Source: Lactobacillus gasseri ATCC 33323 = JCM 1131
GTDB lineage: Bacteria; Bacillota; Bacilli; Lactobacillales; Lactobacillaceae
Direction of reading: 5' to 3'
NCBI RefSeq assembly: GCF_000014425.1
Contig: NC_008530.1
Coordinates: 1,178,001-1,242,000, forward strand
DNA length: 64,000 nt
The position numbers were made by a program, and so were the translations under genes. A model generated the notes under the pieces. That model was given only the letters and a program-made list of their open reading frames with translations. It was not told the DNA's origin and did no database searches. The number at the start of each line of letters is the position of its first letter. Within the stretch, counting starts at the first letter, position 1. Below are positions 47,549 to 55,680 of the stretch, piece by piece.

Positions 47549-48766
47549 TTACAATAAGTCTGCATCTTCTTGAGCCTTATCATCCAAGAATTTTTGATTT
47601 GGATAAATTGGTGTAATTTTCATTCCATCAATTGCGCGTTGAATCATTTTCTCGGCATCAAGTCTATTTTCTAACTTACGAGCCTCATCTAGCTTAGGCT
47701 TAGTCTTTGGACGAGGTGGCGCAAAAATAGTACAACAATCTTCAAATGGTTCAATAGAAAGATCAAAAGTACCAATTTGTTCAGCTAGCTTAATGATTTC
47801 AGTTTTATCCATTGTGGCTACAGGACGAAGGACAGGTGTCGAAGTAACATCATTAATCGCTACCATTGACTCTAAGGTTTGTGAAGCTACTTGACCAACT
47901 GACTCTCCATTAAAAATTGCTAAACCACCACGCTTTGCACGAATACGATCTGCTAGTTGAAGCATAAAGCGACGCTGAATGGTCATCAAATAACCTTCTG
48001 GCAATTTTTCTTTAATTTGTTCTTGAATTTCAGTAAAAGGTACTGCAATAAAATTAATCTTTCCGGAATAGTTAGCTAAAATTCCAGTAAGTTCCTTTGC
48101 TTTAGCTAGCGCTTTTTCTGTAGTATATGGTGGACTAAAGAAGTGAACCATATCAATTTCAACTCCACGCTTCATTGCGAGATAAGAAGCTACTGGTGAA
48201 TCAATTCCACCTGAAAGCATCATCACTGCTCTTCCTGCCGTACCAACTGGCATCCCACCTGCACCATGAAGAAGTTGATTTGAAATATAGATAGCATCTT
48301 GGCGAACTTCAATTCTCAAGACTAAATCAGGCTTCTTCATTTTTACCTTTAAGTTATCCATATTATCAAATAAGTAATCACCAATCATAGTGTTTAATTG
48401 ATTAGTGTCATATTCAAATTCATGGTCACTACGTCTAGTATTAACTTTAAAAGTCATTCCATCCTTAAAAGTCGCTTGCATTAATTCAAGTGAAGCTTTT
48501 TTGATAGCATCAAGATTCTTTTCAACTTTTATGGTTGGCGAATAAGTTTGAATACCAAAAACAAGCTTTAATCGCTGATCGATTTTATCAAATGGAGCTC
48601 CATTTAAAACAATGTGCATTCGATCATGTTTAGGATGTATTTCAATTTCTGGGAAATCTTGTAAAGCTCTAGTTACGTTACCAGCTAATCTTCCAATAAA
48701 ATCTTTACGATTTTTTCCTTTAGTGGATAGCTCGCCATAGCGAACCATTACTTCTGTATATTGCAT
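47549..48766 (-). CDS. thiI: tRNA 4-thiouridine synthase ThiI
   Basis: ThiI makes s4U8 in tRNA and can donate sulfur for thiamine thiazole. The 405-residue protein has an N-terminal ferredoxin-like/THUMP region (residues about 1-165) and the PP-loop ATPase [20 protein letters not shown], with the conserved [13 protein letters not shown] and [16 protein letters not shown] segments. The C-terminal rhodanese domain of the E. coli enzyme is absent, as in Bacillus. It begins 9 bases after a cysteine desulfurase gene, the NifZ-ThiI pairing. Confidence 0.96.
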   Translation of the reverse strand: MQYTEVMVRYGELSTKGKNRKDFIGRLAGNVTRALQDFPEIEIHPKHDRMHIVLNGAPFDKIDQRLKLVFGIQTYSPTIKVEKNLDAIKKASLELMQATFKDGMTFKVNTRRSDHEFEYDTNQLNTMIGDYLFDNMDNLKVKMKKPDLVLRIEVRQDAIYISNQLLHGAGGMPVGTAGRAVMMLSGGIDSPVASYLAMKRGVEIDMVHFFSPPYTTEKALAKAKELTGILANYSGKINFIAVPFTEIQEQIKEKLPEGYLMTIQRRFMLQLADRIRAKRGGLAIFNGESVGQVASQTLESMVAINDVTSTPVLRPVATMDKTEIIKLAEQIGTFDLSIEPFEDCCTIFAPPRPKTKPKLDEARKLENRLDAEKMIQRAIDGMKITPIYPNQKFLDDKAQEDADLL

Positions 48767-48775
48767 ATTTTCACC

Positions 48776-49930
48776 TTATTTCAAATGATTAATTTCAGCG
48801 AAGTGCTTATATATTTTATCAAAAACTGAAATAAATTGCTCGGCTTCTTCAATAGTATTACTTGGGTCGAAACTTAATCTAATCGCACCAGTTGCTAGAT
48901 CATCTTCAACCTTCATTGCATTTAAAGTTCCGCTCTCAACGCCACTTCTTGAAGAACAAGCACTAGTAGTCGAAACATAAATGTCCTTAGATTCAAGCGT
49001 ATGAACCAAAGTTTCTCCTCGAATACCTTCTAAAGAGAAACACAAGATACTTGGAATAAATTTATCATTTATCGGAGAGAAAATATGAATTCCTGGCTTT
49101 CCATCAAGATAGGAAATAATTTTCTTTTTAACTGCTAACTCTTTTTCAGCATTCTTCTTTTCATCTGATAAGTATAGCCGCATTGCTTTGGCTGTTGCCG
49201 CAATTGCAGGTAAGTTTTCTGTACTAGAACGCAAGCCTTTTTCTTGACCACCACCATCAATTAACGGTTTGATCATCTTGCCTTCTTTTTTATAAAGAAT
49301 ACCAACTCCACGAGGTGCATGAAATTTATGAGCTGATAAACTCATTAAATCAACTCTATCTGTAAATACTTCATCCCAAATATCTTTTCCTAAAGCTTGG
49401 ACATTATCAACGTGAAAAGTAACATTAGGATAATCTTCTAATACCTTACTAATTTCTTTAATTGGCTGAATTGTACCAATTTCATTATTCACGCCCATAA
49501 TTGAGACTAAAATAGTTTCTTTATCCAAGGCAGCTTTCAAATCATCTGGATTAACTTGACCATTCTTATTAACTGGTAAAACAGTCACGCGAAAGCCTAA
49601 ATCTTCAAGGGCACGGACTGAGTTCAAAACAGCAGCATGCTCAACACTTGAAGTAATAATATGATTACCAAATTCTTTCTTAGCTAAAGCTGTTCCTTTA
49701 ATGGCCCAATTATCTGATTCACTTCCACTTGAAGTAAAAAAGATTTCATGTGGTTTTACATTTAACAAACTAGCAATTTGCTTTCTGGAAGCTTCTAAAA
49801 GTTGATGTGAACGATCCCCCATTTTGTGTAGACTTGAAGGATTTCCCCAAATATCCTTTGTTACCTTGTCATACGTTTCCAAAACTGCAGGATAGACAGC
49901 AGTTGTAGCACTATTATCAAAATAGATCAA
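48776..49930 (-). CDS. nifS: cysteine desulfurase (NifS/NifZ type, ThiI partner)
   Basis: A 384-residue PLP enzyme with the start MIYFDNSATTAVYP, the PLP lysine in LSAHKFHAPRGVG and the persulfide cysteine in TTSACSSRSGVESG. It lies directly before thiI, matching Bacillus NifZ, which feeds sulfur to ThiI for tRNA s4U8. The start is TTG at 49930, 7 bases after GAGGAGA. The ezrA terminator lies immediately upstream, so read-through or an unseen promoter is required. The paralogue at 14425-15579 serves the MnmA branch. Confidence 0.93.
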   Translation of the reverse strand: MIYFDNSATTAVYPAVLETYDKVTKDIWGNPSSLHKMGDRSHQLLEASRKQIASLLNVKPHEIFFTSSGSESDNWAIKGTALAKKEFGNHIITSSVEHAAVLNSVRALEDLGFRVTVLPVNKNGQVNPDDLKAALDKETILVSIMGVNNEIGTIQPIKEISKVLEDYPNVTFHVDNVQALGKDIWDEVFTDRVDLMSLSAHKFHAPRGVGILYKKEGKMIKPLIDGGGQEKGLRSSTENLPAIAATAKAMRLYLSDEKKNAEKELAVKKKIISYLDGKPGIHIFSPINDKFIPSILCFSLEGIRGETLVHTLESKDIYVSTTSACSSRSGVESGTLNAMKVEDDLATGAIRLSFDPSNTIEEAEQFISVFDKIYKHFAEINHLK

Positions 49931-49945
49931 TTTTCTTTCTCCTCT

Positions 49946-49972
49946 AAAAAACGACCATTAAAATGGCCGTTT
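49946..49972 (-). terminator. intrinsic terminator of ezrA
   Basis: On the minus strand, a stem AAACGGCCATT / AATGGTCGTTT (one G-U) followed by UUUUUU. Its U-run ends right before the Shine-Dalgarno of the nifS-type gene. Confidence 0.88.
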
Positions 49973-50019
49973 GATAATCATATAAAATACTAACTTAAAA
50001 AGTCTATTGCTTCAATCAT

Positions 50020-51750
50020 TTACTCTTCTTCTTCTTCTGCTTCTTCCTGCTCGCTATAATACTCTTTTTCAATTCTTTGATAACTTCCAGGTTCAACCTT
50101 CTCTAAGGCAGTTGCAATTACGTCTAGTGCTTCCTTATATTCATATTTATTTTGATATAAGTCATAAGCTTCTTTACGAGCACGCTTAATTTCTGGATTT
50201 GAAATATACTTATTAGAATATTGCATAGTTAGCTCAACTAGATCAGCGGAATTTAGAATCTCATCGGCTTCTTTCTTTAAGCGCTCTATATCTTCTTGAA
50301 TTTGAATCAATTCGCTAGATATTTTTTCCATATTTATTCTAACTTGATTCAATTCATTATCTGTATGCTTAACTTCATTTAAGACTAAAGTATACATTTG
50401 AATGAAGCTCTCAGGTTTTCCAGGTAATCTACGCCGTTCAACTTTTCGATAAACTAAAGAAATTTCTTGTTTGAAATGAATAATAGAATCGTTGGCAATT
50501 TTTTCTGCATCAAATAATCCGTCTACATCACCCGAAAGTCTCTTTTCAGTCTTTTCAATTTTCTTTAAATTATCAAGCATTGTTAACCACTTGTTTTCAA
50601 TTTGTGAGTAAACACCATCACCGTCAGCAATTTCTTGACAATCAACATCAAAATCAGCATTCATCCGGCTAACCTGACTTTTTAATTGTCTAGCTTCGGC
50701 AAGTTCACCATGAGTTAATTCATAGCTCTGATCAACATGTTCTAATTTAGCTACGAGTTGATTAGATGCATTCCCCATATGGGAGAGAATTTGCACGATT
50801 TTATCTTGGTTATTGTCAACAAATGGGCGTGCTTTAAATTCCTTAGTAAGAATATCGTACAAACTATCGATTCTTGTACTTACTTCTTTATTACTCTTCT
50901 CAACCTTCGCAAGATCCAGTTTATTGAGGCTCTTTTTATTATCATCAACTAATTCCCTTAAGCTTTTAATCTCTTCTAAAACATCAATCTCTGTAATCTT
51001 ATACTTATCTTTTACCATTTGACGATAAGTATTGCTGAGCTCATTGAGTTGATCTGGAAAAACATTCTTTAATTCTTGGTCAAAGTTCTCTACTTTAGGA
51101 AGATCAGTCTTCAATGATGTAAGTTTGGTATCAATCTTAGTCAATACTTTTTTAGCTTCTTCATGATCCCCTTCACCTGACAAATTCTTAGCAGTCTGAA
51201 AATCACTTTCTAAGGTCGCTAAATCTTCTTCAATTTGATCAATTGCATTTCCATAATTAAATGACTGTGACAAAATCTTCTTACGCAATTGTTGATAATC
51301 TTTTGATAATGCAGCATAGTGTTTTTGATTATCACGATTTGCTTCTAATAAATTAGTAAATATTTGTTTACTACGTTCAACATTATCTTGATTAGTTTGC
51401 AATAACTCGGTTGCTTCTTTAATTAATTGATGCGTTTTTATTAGATTAAACTTTGCATTAAGTCCAGCCGCTTGTTCAAGAAGGTGCTTTAATTCTCCAA
51501 CGTCTTTAGTGTCAACTTTTTGATATACCTTTTGCCATCTTTTAAAAGTCTCTAAACTTTTACCGGCTAATTCCATCTTTTGTAGACGCTTGATGTCTTC
51601 TTCAACACTCAAATCTTTTAACTCATCAGTTAACGCATCTAGTTCTGCAATCTGGTGATTAAAATATTTATTAAGAATAACAACTGTAGCAATTGCAGCA
51701 ATTATAGCAATTAATATTACAATAATAAGAATAGATAACCCTGATGACAT
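50020..51750 (-). CDS. ezrA: septation ring formation regulator EzrA
   Basis: A membrane-anchored spectrin-like protein that limits FtsZ assembly away from midcell and links it to wall synthesis. One N-terminal membrane helix (about residues 4-26, LSILIIVILIAIIAAIATVV) is followed by about 530 residues of coiled-coil repeats and an acidic tail (EQEEAEEEEE). I start at the ATG at 51750 (MSSGLS), with GGAGGG 5 bases before it; that site lies inside the longer frame from 51762. The length of 576 residues is normal. Confidence 0.95.
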   Translation of the reverse strand: MSSGLSILIIVILIAIIAAIATVVILNKYFNHQIAELDALTDELKDLSVEEDIKRLQKMELAGKSLETFKRWQKVYQKVDTKDVGELKHLLEQAAGLNAKFNLIKTHQLIKEATELLQTNQDNVERSKQIFTNLLEANRDNQKHYAALSKDYQQLRKKILSQSFNYGNAIDQIEEDLATLESDFQTAKNLSGEGDHEEAKKVLTKIDTKLTSLKTDLPKVENFDQELKNVFPDQLNELSNTYRQMVKDKYKITEIDVLEEIKSLRELVDDNKKSLNKLDLAKVEKSNKEVSTRIDSLYDILTKEFKARPFVDNNQDKIVQILSHMGNASNQLVAKLEHVDQSYELTHGELAEARQLKSQVSRMNADFDVDCQEIADGDGVYSQIENKWLTMLDNLKKIEKTEKRLSGDVDGLFDAEKIANDSIIHFKQEISLVYRKVERRRLPGKPESFIQMYTLVLNEVKHTDNELNQVRINMEKISSELIQIQEDIERLKKEADEILNSADLVELTMQYSNKYISNPEIKRARKEAYDLYQNKYEYKEALDVIATALEKVEPGSYQRIEKEYYSEQEEAEEEEE

Positions 51751-51822
51751 AATACCCTCCATCTTCCATATTAATTATACCAGACTTCATCTCAATCCCA
51801 GCTAGAAAATCCTTACTTTTAC

Positions 51823-51851
51823 TTGCTTTAAATTATATTTCTTACTATAAT
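51823..51851 (+). promoter_or_regulatory. promoter of rpsD
   Basis: TTGCTT (51823-51828), a 17-base spacer and a consensus TATAAT (51846-51851). The start is near 51858, giving a leader of about 170 bases. Confidence 0.85.
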
Positions 51852-51857
51852 AGTCTT

Positions 51858-52015
51858 CGTGTAAAATATTTGCAGCAATAAGTGACAAGAACGTCAACAT
51901 CTTGAGGCGTTTAGTGAACGAGTAACCCGCGCTGCACTGGGCGAAATATGCAACTTGAGATGCACGAATGTTGAACTTATTTCTCATATTTTACTCCAAA
52001 AAATTATTATTTTTT
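51858..52015 (+). promoter_or_regulatory. structured leader of rpsD, probable ribosomal protein S4 autoregulatory RNA
   Basis: The leader can close on itself: the contiguous 3' segment ATGTTGAACTTATT (51968-51981) pairs with two 5' segments, TCAACAT (51894-51900) and AATAAGT (51877-51883), that are separated by a 10-base bulge. Within it is a stretch AACGAGTAACCCGCGC resembling the 16S rRNA GGGTGAGTAAC region. Bacillus rpsD is autoregulated by S4 binding its leader; a similar role is inferred here. No terminator is seen, so control would be translational. Confidence 0.65.
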
Positions 52016-52030
52016 ATGGAGGATTTTTTT

Positions 52031-52642
52031 ATGTCAAGATATACTGGTCCAAGTTGGAAACGTTCAAGACGCTTAGGTATCTCACTTTCAGGTACTGGTA
52101 AGGAAATTAGCCGTCGTAACTACGCACCTGGTGATCATGGTCCTAACAACCGTGCTAAGGTTTCTGAATATGGTCAACAATTAAAGGAAAAGCAAAAGTT
52201 ACGTTGGATGTTTGGTTTAAATGAACGTCAATTCCAAAACTTATTCATCCGTGCTGGCAAGATTCGTGAAGGTAAGCACGGTGTTAACTTTATGGCTTTA
52301 CTTGAAAGACGTTTAGACAACATCGTTTACCGTTTAGGTTTAGCTTCAACTAGAGAACAAGCTAGACAACTTGTTAACCACGGTCACATCTTAGTAGATG
52401 GCAAGCGTGTTGACATTCCTTCATACGAAGTTAAAGTTGGTCAAGAAATCAGCTTAAGAGATAAGTCAAAGAACTTGCAACAAGTTAAGGACGCTTTAGA
52501 TGCAGTTGTATCACGTCCACCATTTGTTTCATTTGACGACAGCAAGATGACTGGTACTTTAGTTCGTCTTCCAGAACGTGACGAAATGGAACCAGAAGTT
52601 GATGAAGCTCTTATCGTTGAATGGTACAACAAGAAGCTTTAA
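52031..52642 (+). CDS. rpsD: 30S ribosomal protein S4
   Basis: S4 is a primary 16S rRNA-binding protein that nucleates 30S assembly. The start [25 protein letters not shown] is conserved, and the S4 domain [32 protein letters not shown] lies near the middle. The length is 203 residues. I start at the ATG at 52031 with GGAGG upstream; the frame is open further upstream, but that part lies in the structured leader. It is followed by its own terminator at 52661-52693. Confidence 0.97.
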   Translation: MSRYTGPSWKRSRRLGISLSGTGKEISRRNYAPGDHGPNNRAKVSEYGQQLKEKQKLRWMFGLNERQFQNLFIRAGKIREGKHGVNFMALLERRLDNIVYRLGLASTREQARQLVNHGHILVDGKRVDIPSYEVKVGQEISLRDKSKNLQQVKDALDAVVSRPPFVSFDDSKMTGTLVRLPERDEMEPEVDEALIVEWYNKKL

Positions 52643-52660
52643 TATTTACTGCTTCATTAC

Positions 52661-52693
52661 AAAAAGTCTTTCCAATTGTGGGAAGACTTTTTT
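52661..52693 (+). terminator. intrinsic terminator of rpsD
   Basis: A stem AAAGTCTTTCC / GGGAAGACTTT (one G-U pair) with a 6-base loop and a T-run, 19 bases after the rpsD stop. Confidence 0.9.
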
Positions 52694-52721
52694 GTTTTCT
52701 CCTCTTCTACTTTGCTACACT
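52692..52721 (+). promoter_or_regulatory. candidate promoter of yueI-rarA
   Basis: TTGTTT (52692-52697), an 18-base spacer and TACACT (52716-52721) with TGC just upstream (extended -10). It begins in the T-run of the rpsD terminator. Confidence 0.5.
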
Positions 52722-52760
52722 AAGAATAAAGCTTTTAACCAGAAAAAGGAAAACAAAATT

Positions 52761-53225
52761 ATGACTAAAGATTTAAATACACGACTAGAAAATGCTGCTA
52801 AGGGGATTACTCCTCAAACTCGTCCAGATGAGCGAAGAAGATATTTAGGCTCTTTACGAGAACGAGTTTTAGTACGAATGACTGTAGAAGAAACAAATAA
52901 CCAAGCATTAGATACCCTATTTTTAAAACACATTAATGATTTCAAGGGTTATACCATTTTAATCAATGGGAAAATGCCTCAAAACAATTTTATTAACAAA
53001 CTAATGGGTTTATGTTCACAGCAAGATATAAAATTCACCTTAATAAATGATGATACAGCAAAAGATGAGCCAAACGCTACTGGTGTTTTAGTAGTTTCAA
53101 AAACCGCTATTAATCATTACCGGATCGAGATTAATCAAGTTTATGCTCCAGAAGCTCCTCATGAACAACTTTCTGAGCCGAAAAAAGAAAGTTTCTGGAA
53201 TAGATTATTTAGAAAAAAGGATTAA
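52761..53225 (+). CDS. YueI family protein (DUF1694)
   Basis: A 154-residue cytosolic protein of the YueI family: RLENAAKGITPQTRPDERRRYLGSLRERVLV at the start is the family hallmark, followed by an alpha/beta part (YTILINGKMPQNNFINKLM) similar to ribosomal L7Ae-like folds. A 25-residue charged tail ends ESFWNRLFRKKD. Function is unknown. The ATG at 52761 has AAGGA upstream; the longer open frame before it overlaps rpsD and the terminator and is not used. It ends 2 bases before rarA. Confidence 0.87.
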   Translation: MTKDLNTRLENAAKGITPQTRPDERRRYLGSLRERVLVRMTVEETNNQALDTLFLKHINDFKGYTILINGKMPQNNFINKLMGLCSQQDIKFTLINDDTAKDEPNATGVLVVSKTAINHYRIEINQVYAPEAPHEQLSEPKKESFWNRLFRKKD

Positions 53226-53227
53226 AA

Positions 53228-54526
53228 ATGAAACCTCTTGCTTATCGTATGCGCCCTAAGAATCTAGATGAAGTTGTTGGACAAGAACATTTAGTAGGAA
53301 ATAAAAAAATAATTAGAAGAATGGTTGAGGCTAAGCTATTATCTTCAATGATCCTTTATGGTCCACCAGGCATTGGAAAAACTAGTATTGCCAGTGCCAT
53401 TGCTGGTTCTACCAAATATGCTTTTAGAAAGCTTAACGCAGCAACAGATACGAAAAAAGATCTTCAAATTGTTGCTGAAGAAGGAAAAATGAGTGGCACA
53501 GTTATCCTTCTTTTAGACGAAATTCATCGACTGGATAAGACCAAGCAAGATTTTCTTCTTCCACTTTTAGAATCAGGTAATATTATTTTAATTGGAGCAA
53601 CAACAGAGAATCCATATATATCCATCTCCCCTGCTATTCGATCTAGATGTCAGATTTTTGAATTGCATCGACTTAAAAGTACCGATATCTCGAAGGCAAT
53701 CGATCGTGCGCTGACCGATTCTGAAAATGGCTTAGGAAAGTACAATGTTGAACTAACAAAAGATGCTCGTAATCTATTAATAGATAAAGGAAATGGCGAC
53801 TTAAGATGCACTCTTAATGCGTTAGAATTAGCAGTTTTATCAACTGATCAAGAGAAAAAATCTAAATCTCATAAAGATAAACTGATTATTGATAAAGCAG
53901 AAATGCAAGATTCCATTCAATTTAAGTCCCAAAATTACGATTCAAGTGGTGATGGCCATTATGATCTACTATCTGCATTTCAAAAATCAATTCGTGGCTC
54001 TGATACTGATGCTGCCCTCTATTATTTAGGTAATCTTTGTGAATCAGGTGATTTAGTAGCAATTTGTAGGCGTTTATTAGTAATTGCATATGAAGATATC
54101 GGCCTCGCCAATCCTCCAGCATGCAGCCGCGTCGTTAATGCAGTTCAAGCTGCACAAATGGTTGGTCTACCGGAAGCACGTATTATTTTATCGAATGCGG
54201 TTATTGAACTTTGCTTATCTCCTAAAAGTAATAGTGCAATTGTTGCAATTGATTCTGCAATAAGTGACATTCAAAATAAGCAAAATTATTCTATACCTGA
54301 TAGTTTAAAAGATGCACATTATAAAGGAGCACAAAACTTAAATCATGGGGTTTCATATATTTATCCACATGATTACCAAGGAGATTGGGTTGCTCAACAA
54401 TATCTACCTAATAATTTGAAAAATGTATCTTATTTTAAACCTAAGGGTAATTCAAAAATAGAAGACGCGCTAAAAAAACAGTATCTTCGTCTTAAAAAGA
54501 TGCAACATGATGGCCTACAAAAGTAA
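53228..54526 (+). CDS. rarA: replication-associated recombination protein A (AAA ATPase)
   Basis: RarA (MgsA) is a clamp-loader-like AAA ATPase that acts at stalled forks. The start LAYRMRPKNLDEVVGQEHLVG is diagnostic, Walker A is YGPPGIGKTS (44-53), Walker B LLLDEIHR, and the sensor segment GATTENPYISIS. The C-terminal tetramerisation domain (AYEDIGLANPPACSRVVNAVQAAQ region) is complete. The length is 432 residues. It ends 10 bases before the 6S-like RNA promoter. Confidence 0.95.
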   Translation: MKPLAYRMRPKNLDEVVGQEHLVGNKKIIRRMVEAKLLSSMILYGPPGIGKTSIASAIAGSTKYAFRKLNAATDTKKDLQIVAEEGKMSGTVILLLDEIHRLDKTKQDFLLPLLESGNIILIGATTENPYISISPAIRSRCQIFELHRLKSTDISKAIDRALTDSENGLGKYNVELTKDARNLLIDKGNGDLRCTLNALELAVLSTDQEKKSKSHKDKLIIDKAEMQDSIQFKSQNYDSSGDGHYDLLSAFQKSIRGSDTDAALYYLGNLCESGDLVAICRRLLVIAYEDIGLANPPACSRVVNAVQAAQMVGLPEARIILSNAVIELCLSPKSNSAIVAIDSAISDIQNKQNYSIPDSLKDAHYKGAQNLNHGVSYIYPHDYQGDWVAQQYLPNNLKNVSYFKPKGNSKIEDALKKQYLRLKKMQHDGLQK

Positions 54527-54536
54527 ATTCAATTTA

Positions 54537-54564
54537 TTGACATTAACTGTATCTTTGCTAGAAT
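54537..54564 (+). promoter_or_regulatory. strong promoter of the 6S-like RNA
   Basis: A perfect TTGACA (54537-54542), a 16-base spacer and TAGAAT (54559-54564) preceded by TGC. The start falls near 54571, exactly where the closing helix of the RNA begins. Confidence 0.87.
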
Positions 54565-54570
54565 ATAGTT

Positions 54571-54790
54571 GATCTGAGTTGATCAACCTAATTACAAAGT
54601 TGACCGATCAAACTAAAGACGTTGGAATTTATGAATAACATCTGAATCGGAATACTAGTCTGATCTAGGATCCATATTCACTGCGACATAGATTCAAATA
54701 TTGAACACTGCGGGTTCAACAAGCGTCATTACGTTGCAGTCAACTCAGATTCCATTGAAATTCAAGGAAGCGGCGCAAGCCGCTTTTTTT
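54571..54790 (+). ncRNA. ssrS: 6S RNA (candidate; matches the Lacto-usp type location)
   Basis: A gene-free 220-base transcript with promoter and terminator. ATCTGAGTTGA (54572-54582) pairs perfectly with TCAACTCAGAT (54740-54750), closing a long rod. Inner pairing includes AACATCTGAATC with GATTCAAATATT (two mismatches) and GAATA/TATTC. A small perfect hairpin TTGAAC / GTTCAA with a 7-base loop sits on the 3' side of an open central bubble, the hallmark of 6S RNA, which binds sigma-A RNA polymerase by mimicking an open promoter. A terminator follows (AAGCGGC GCAA GCCGCTT, T-run to 54790). The place between rarA and usp is where lactobacilli carry this RNA. Confidence 0.85.
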
Positions 54791-54810
54791 ATTAAGTGAG
54801 GATTACATAA

Positions 54811-55095
54811 GTGGTATTAAAAGTCTTAATGCTAATTTTTATATTATTAGTATTTATTACAGCTTGGTATTTAATTAGAAGTAAAAATAAGGGACAATTT
54901 ATCATTTTTACTTTTATTGGAAATAGAAAAATCAACACCTTATTTTCAGTAACAAGTTTGGTTTTGGTTTTAACTGGGATTGTCGGAATTATTATCTTGT
55001 TTACATTACCCAAAATATTTAATTTCATCACCTTGATCATTGCTGCAATGGCTATTTCAATTTTCTCTTTCACCTTTATGAATTTAAATGAATAG
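54811..55095 (+). CDS. small membrane protein of unknown function between 6S RNA and usp
   Basis: A 94-residue protein with three hydrophobic segments (residues 1-21, 46-67 and 70-90) and a basic loop RSKNKGQ. I do not recognise its family. The start is GTG at 54811, 8 bases after GTGAGGA, a good Shine-Dalgarno. It lies just after the 6S terminator and 57 bases before usp. It may be read by read-through of the 6S terminator or by a weak promoter not resolved here. Confidence 0.65.
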   Translation: MVLKVLMLIFILLVFITAWYLIRSKNKGQFIIFTFIGNRKINTLFSVTSLVLVLTGIVGIIILFTLPKIFNFITLIIAAMAISIFSFTFMNLNE

Positions 55096-55152
55096 TTTTA
55101 TTACTCTATTTAAATCAAATTTTGGTAAAATATTGGTGGAGAGGTGATCAAC

Positions 55153-55632
55153 ATGTTAAAACAATATCAACATATCCAAGTTGCCGTAGATGGTTCTAAA
55201 GAAGCTGACGTTGCATTTAGCAAAGCTGTTGAAGTAGCAAAAAGAAATGGTGCTACTCTTGAAATTCTTCACGTAGTAGATACTCGTGCCTTTCAAGATG
55301 TTTCCAGCTTTGATTCTGCAATGGTTGAACAAGTATCTGAAGAGGCAAAAACTAAAATCGAAGAATATTATAACCGTGCAAAGGATGCCGGTGTTAAAAA
55401 TGTTCATTACTCAATCGAATTTGGTTCTCCAAAGAACATCATTGCTCATGAATTTCCTGAAGAACATAATATTGATTTAATTATTCTAGGTGCCACTGGT
55501 TTAAACGCTGTTGAAAGACTTTTAATTGGTAGTATTACAGAATACGTTACTCGGACTGCAGCTTGCGATGTTCTAGTAATCCGTCAACCGGCCGCACAAA
55601 ATGAAGATATTAAGAAAAATCAAGAAAACTAA
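55153..55632 (+). CDS. universal stress protein UspA family
   Basis: A 159-residue cytosolic Usp protein. The start QYQHIQVAVDGSKEADVAFSKA, a middle alpha/beta part and the ATP-binding signature ILGATGLNAVERLLIGSITEYVTRTAACDVLVIR (trimmed to the G-2X-G-9X-GS pattern) place it in the ATP-binding group. The ATG at 55153 is preceded by GAGAGGTG; an in-frame GTG at 55144 lies inside that site. A TGGTAAAAT extended -10 box lies about 30 bases upstream of the Shine-Dalgarno. Confidence 0.92.
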   Translation: MLKQYQHIQVAVDGSKEADVAFSKAVEVAKRNGATLEILHVVDTRAFQDVSSFDSAMVEQVSEEAKTKIEEYYNRAKDAGVKNVHYSIEFGSPKNIIAHEFPEEHNIDLIILGATGLNAVERLLIGSITEYVTRTAACDVLVIRQPAAQNEDIKKNQEN

Positions 55633-55638
55633 CGGTAC

Positions 55639-55680
55639 CAAAAAAAGACCTTGTCAATTTATGACAAGGTCTTTTTTTAT
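55639..55680. terminator. bidirectional terminator between usp and rodA
   Basis: A long stem AAAAAAGACCTTGTCA / TGACAAGGTCTTTTTT with a short AATTTA-type loop, between the convergent stops at 55632 and 55681. Confidence 0.95.

Noticed and set aside
51802-51987. 61-residue minus-strand frame upstream of rpsD
   Set aside because: It overlaps the rpsD promoter and structured leader on the other strand; no Shine-Dalgarno and no recognisable protein features.
54792-55073. 93-residue minus-strand frame opposite the small membrane protein gene
   Set aside because: A mirror of an AT-rich membrane gene; no ribosome site, and the plus-strand frame has a good one.
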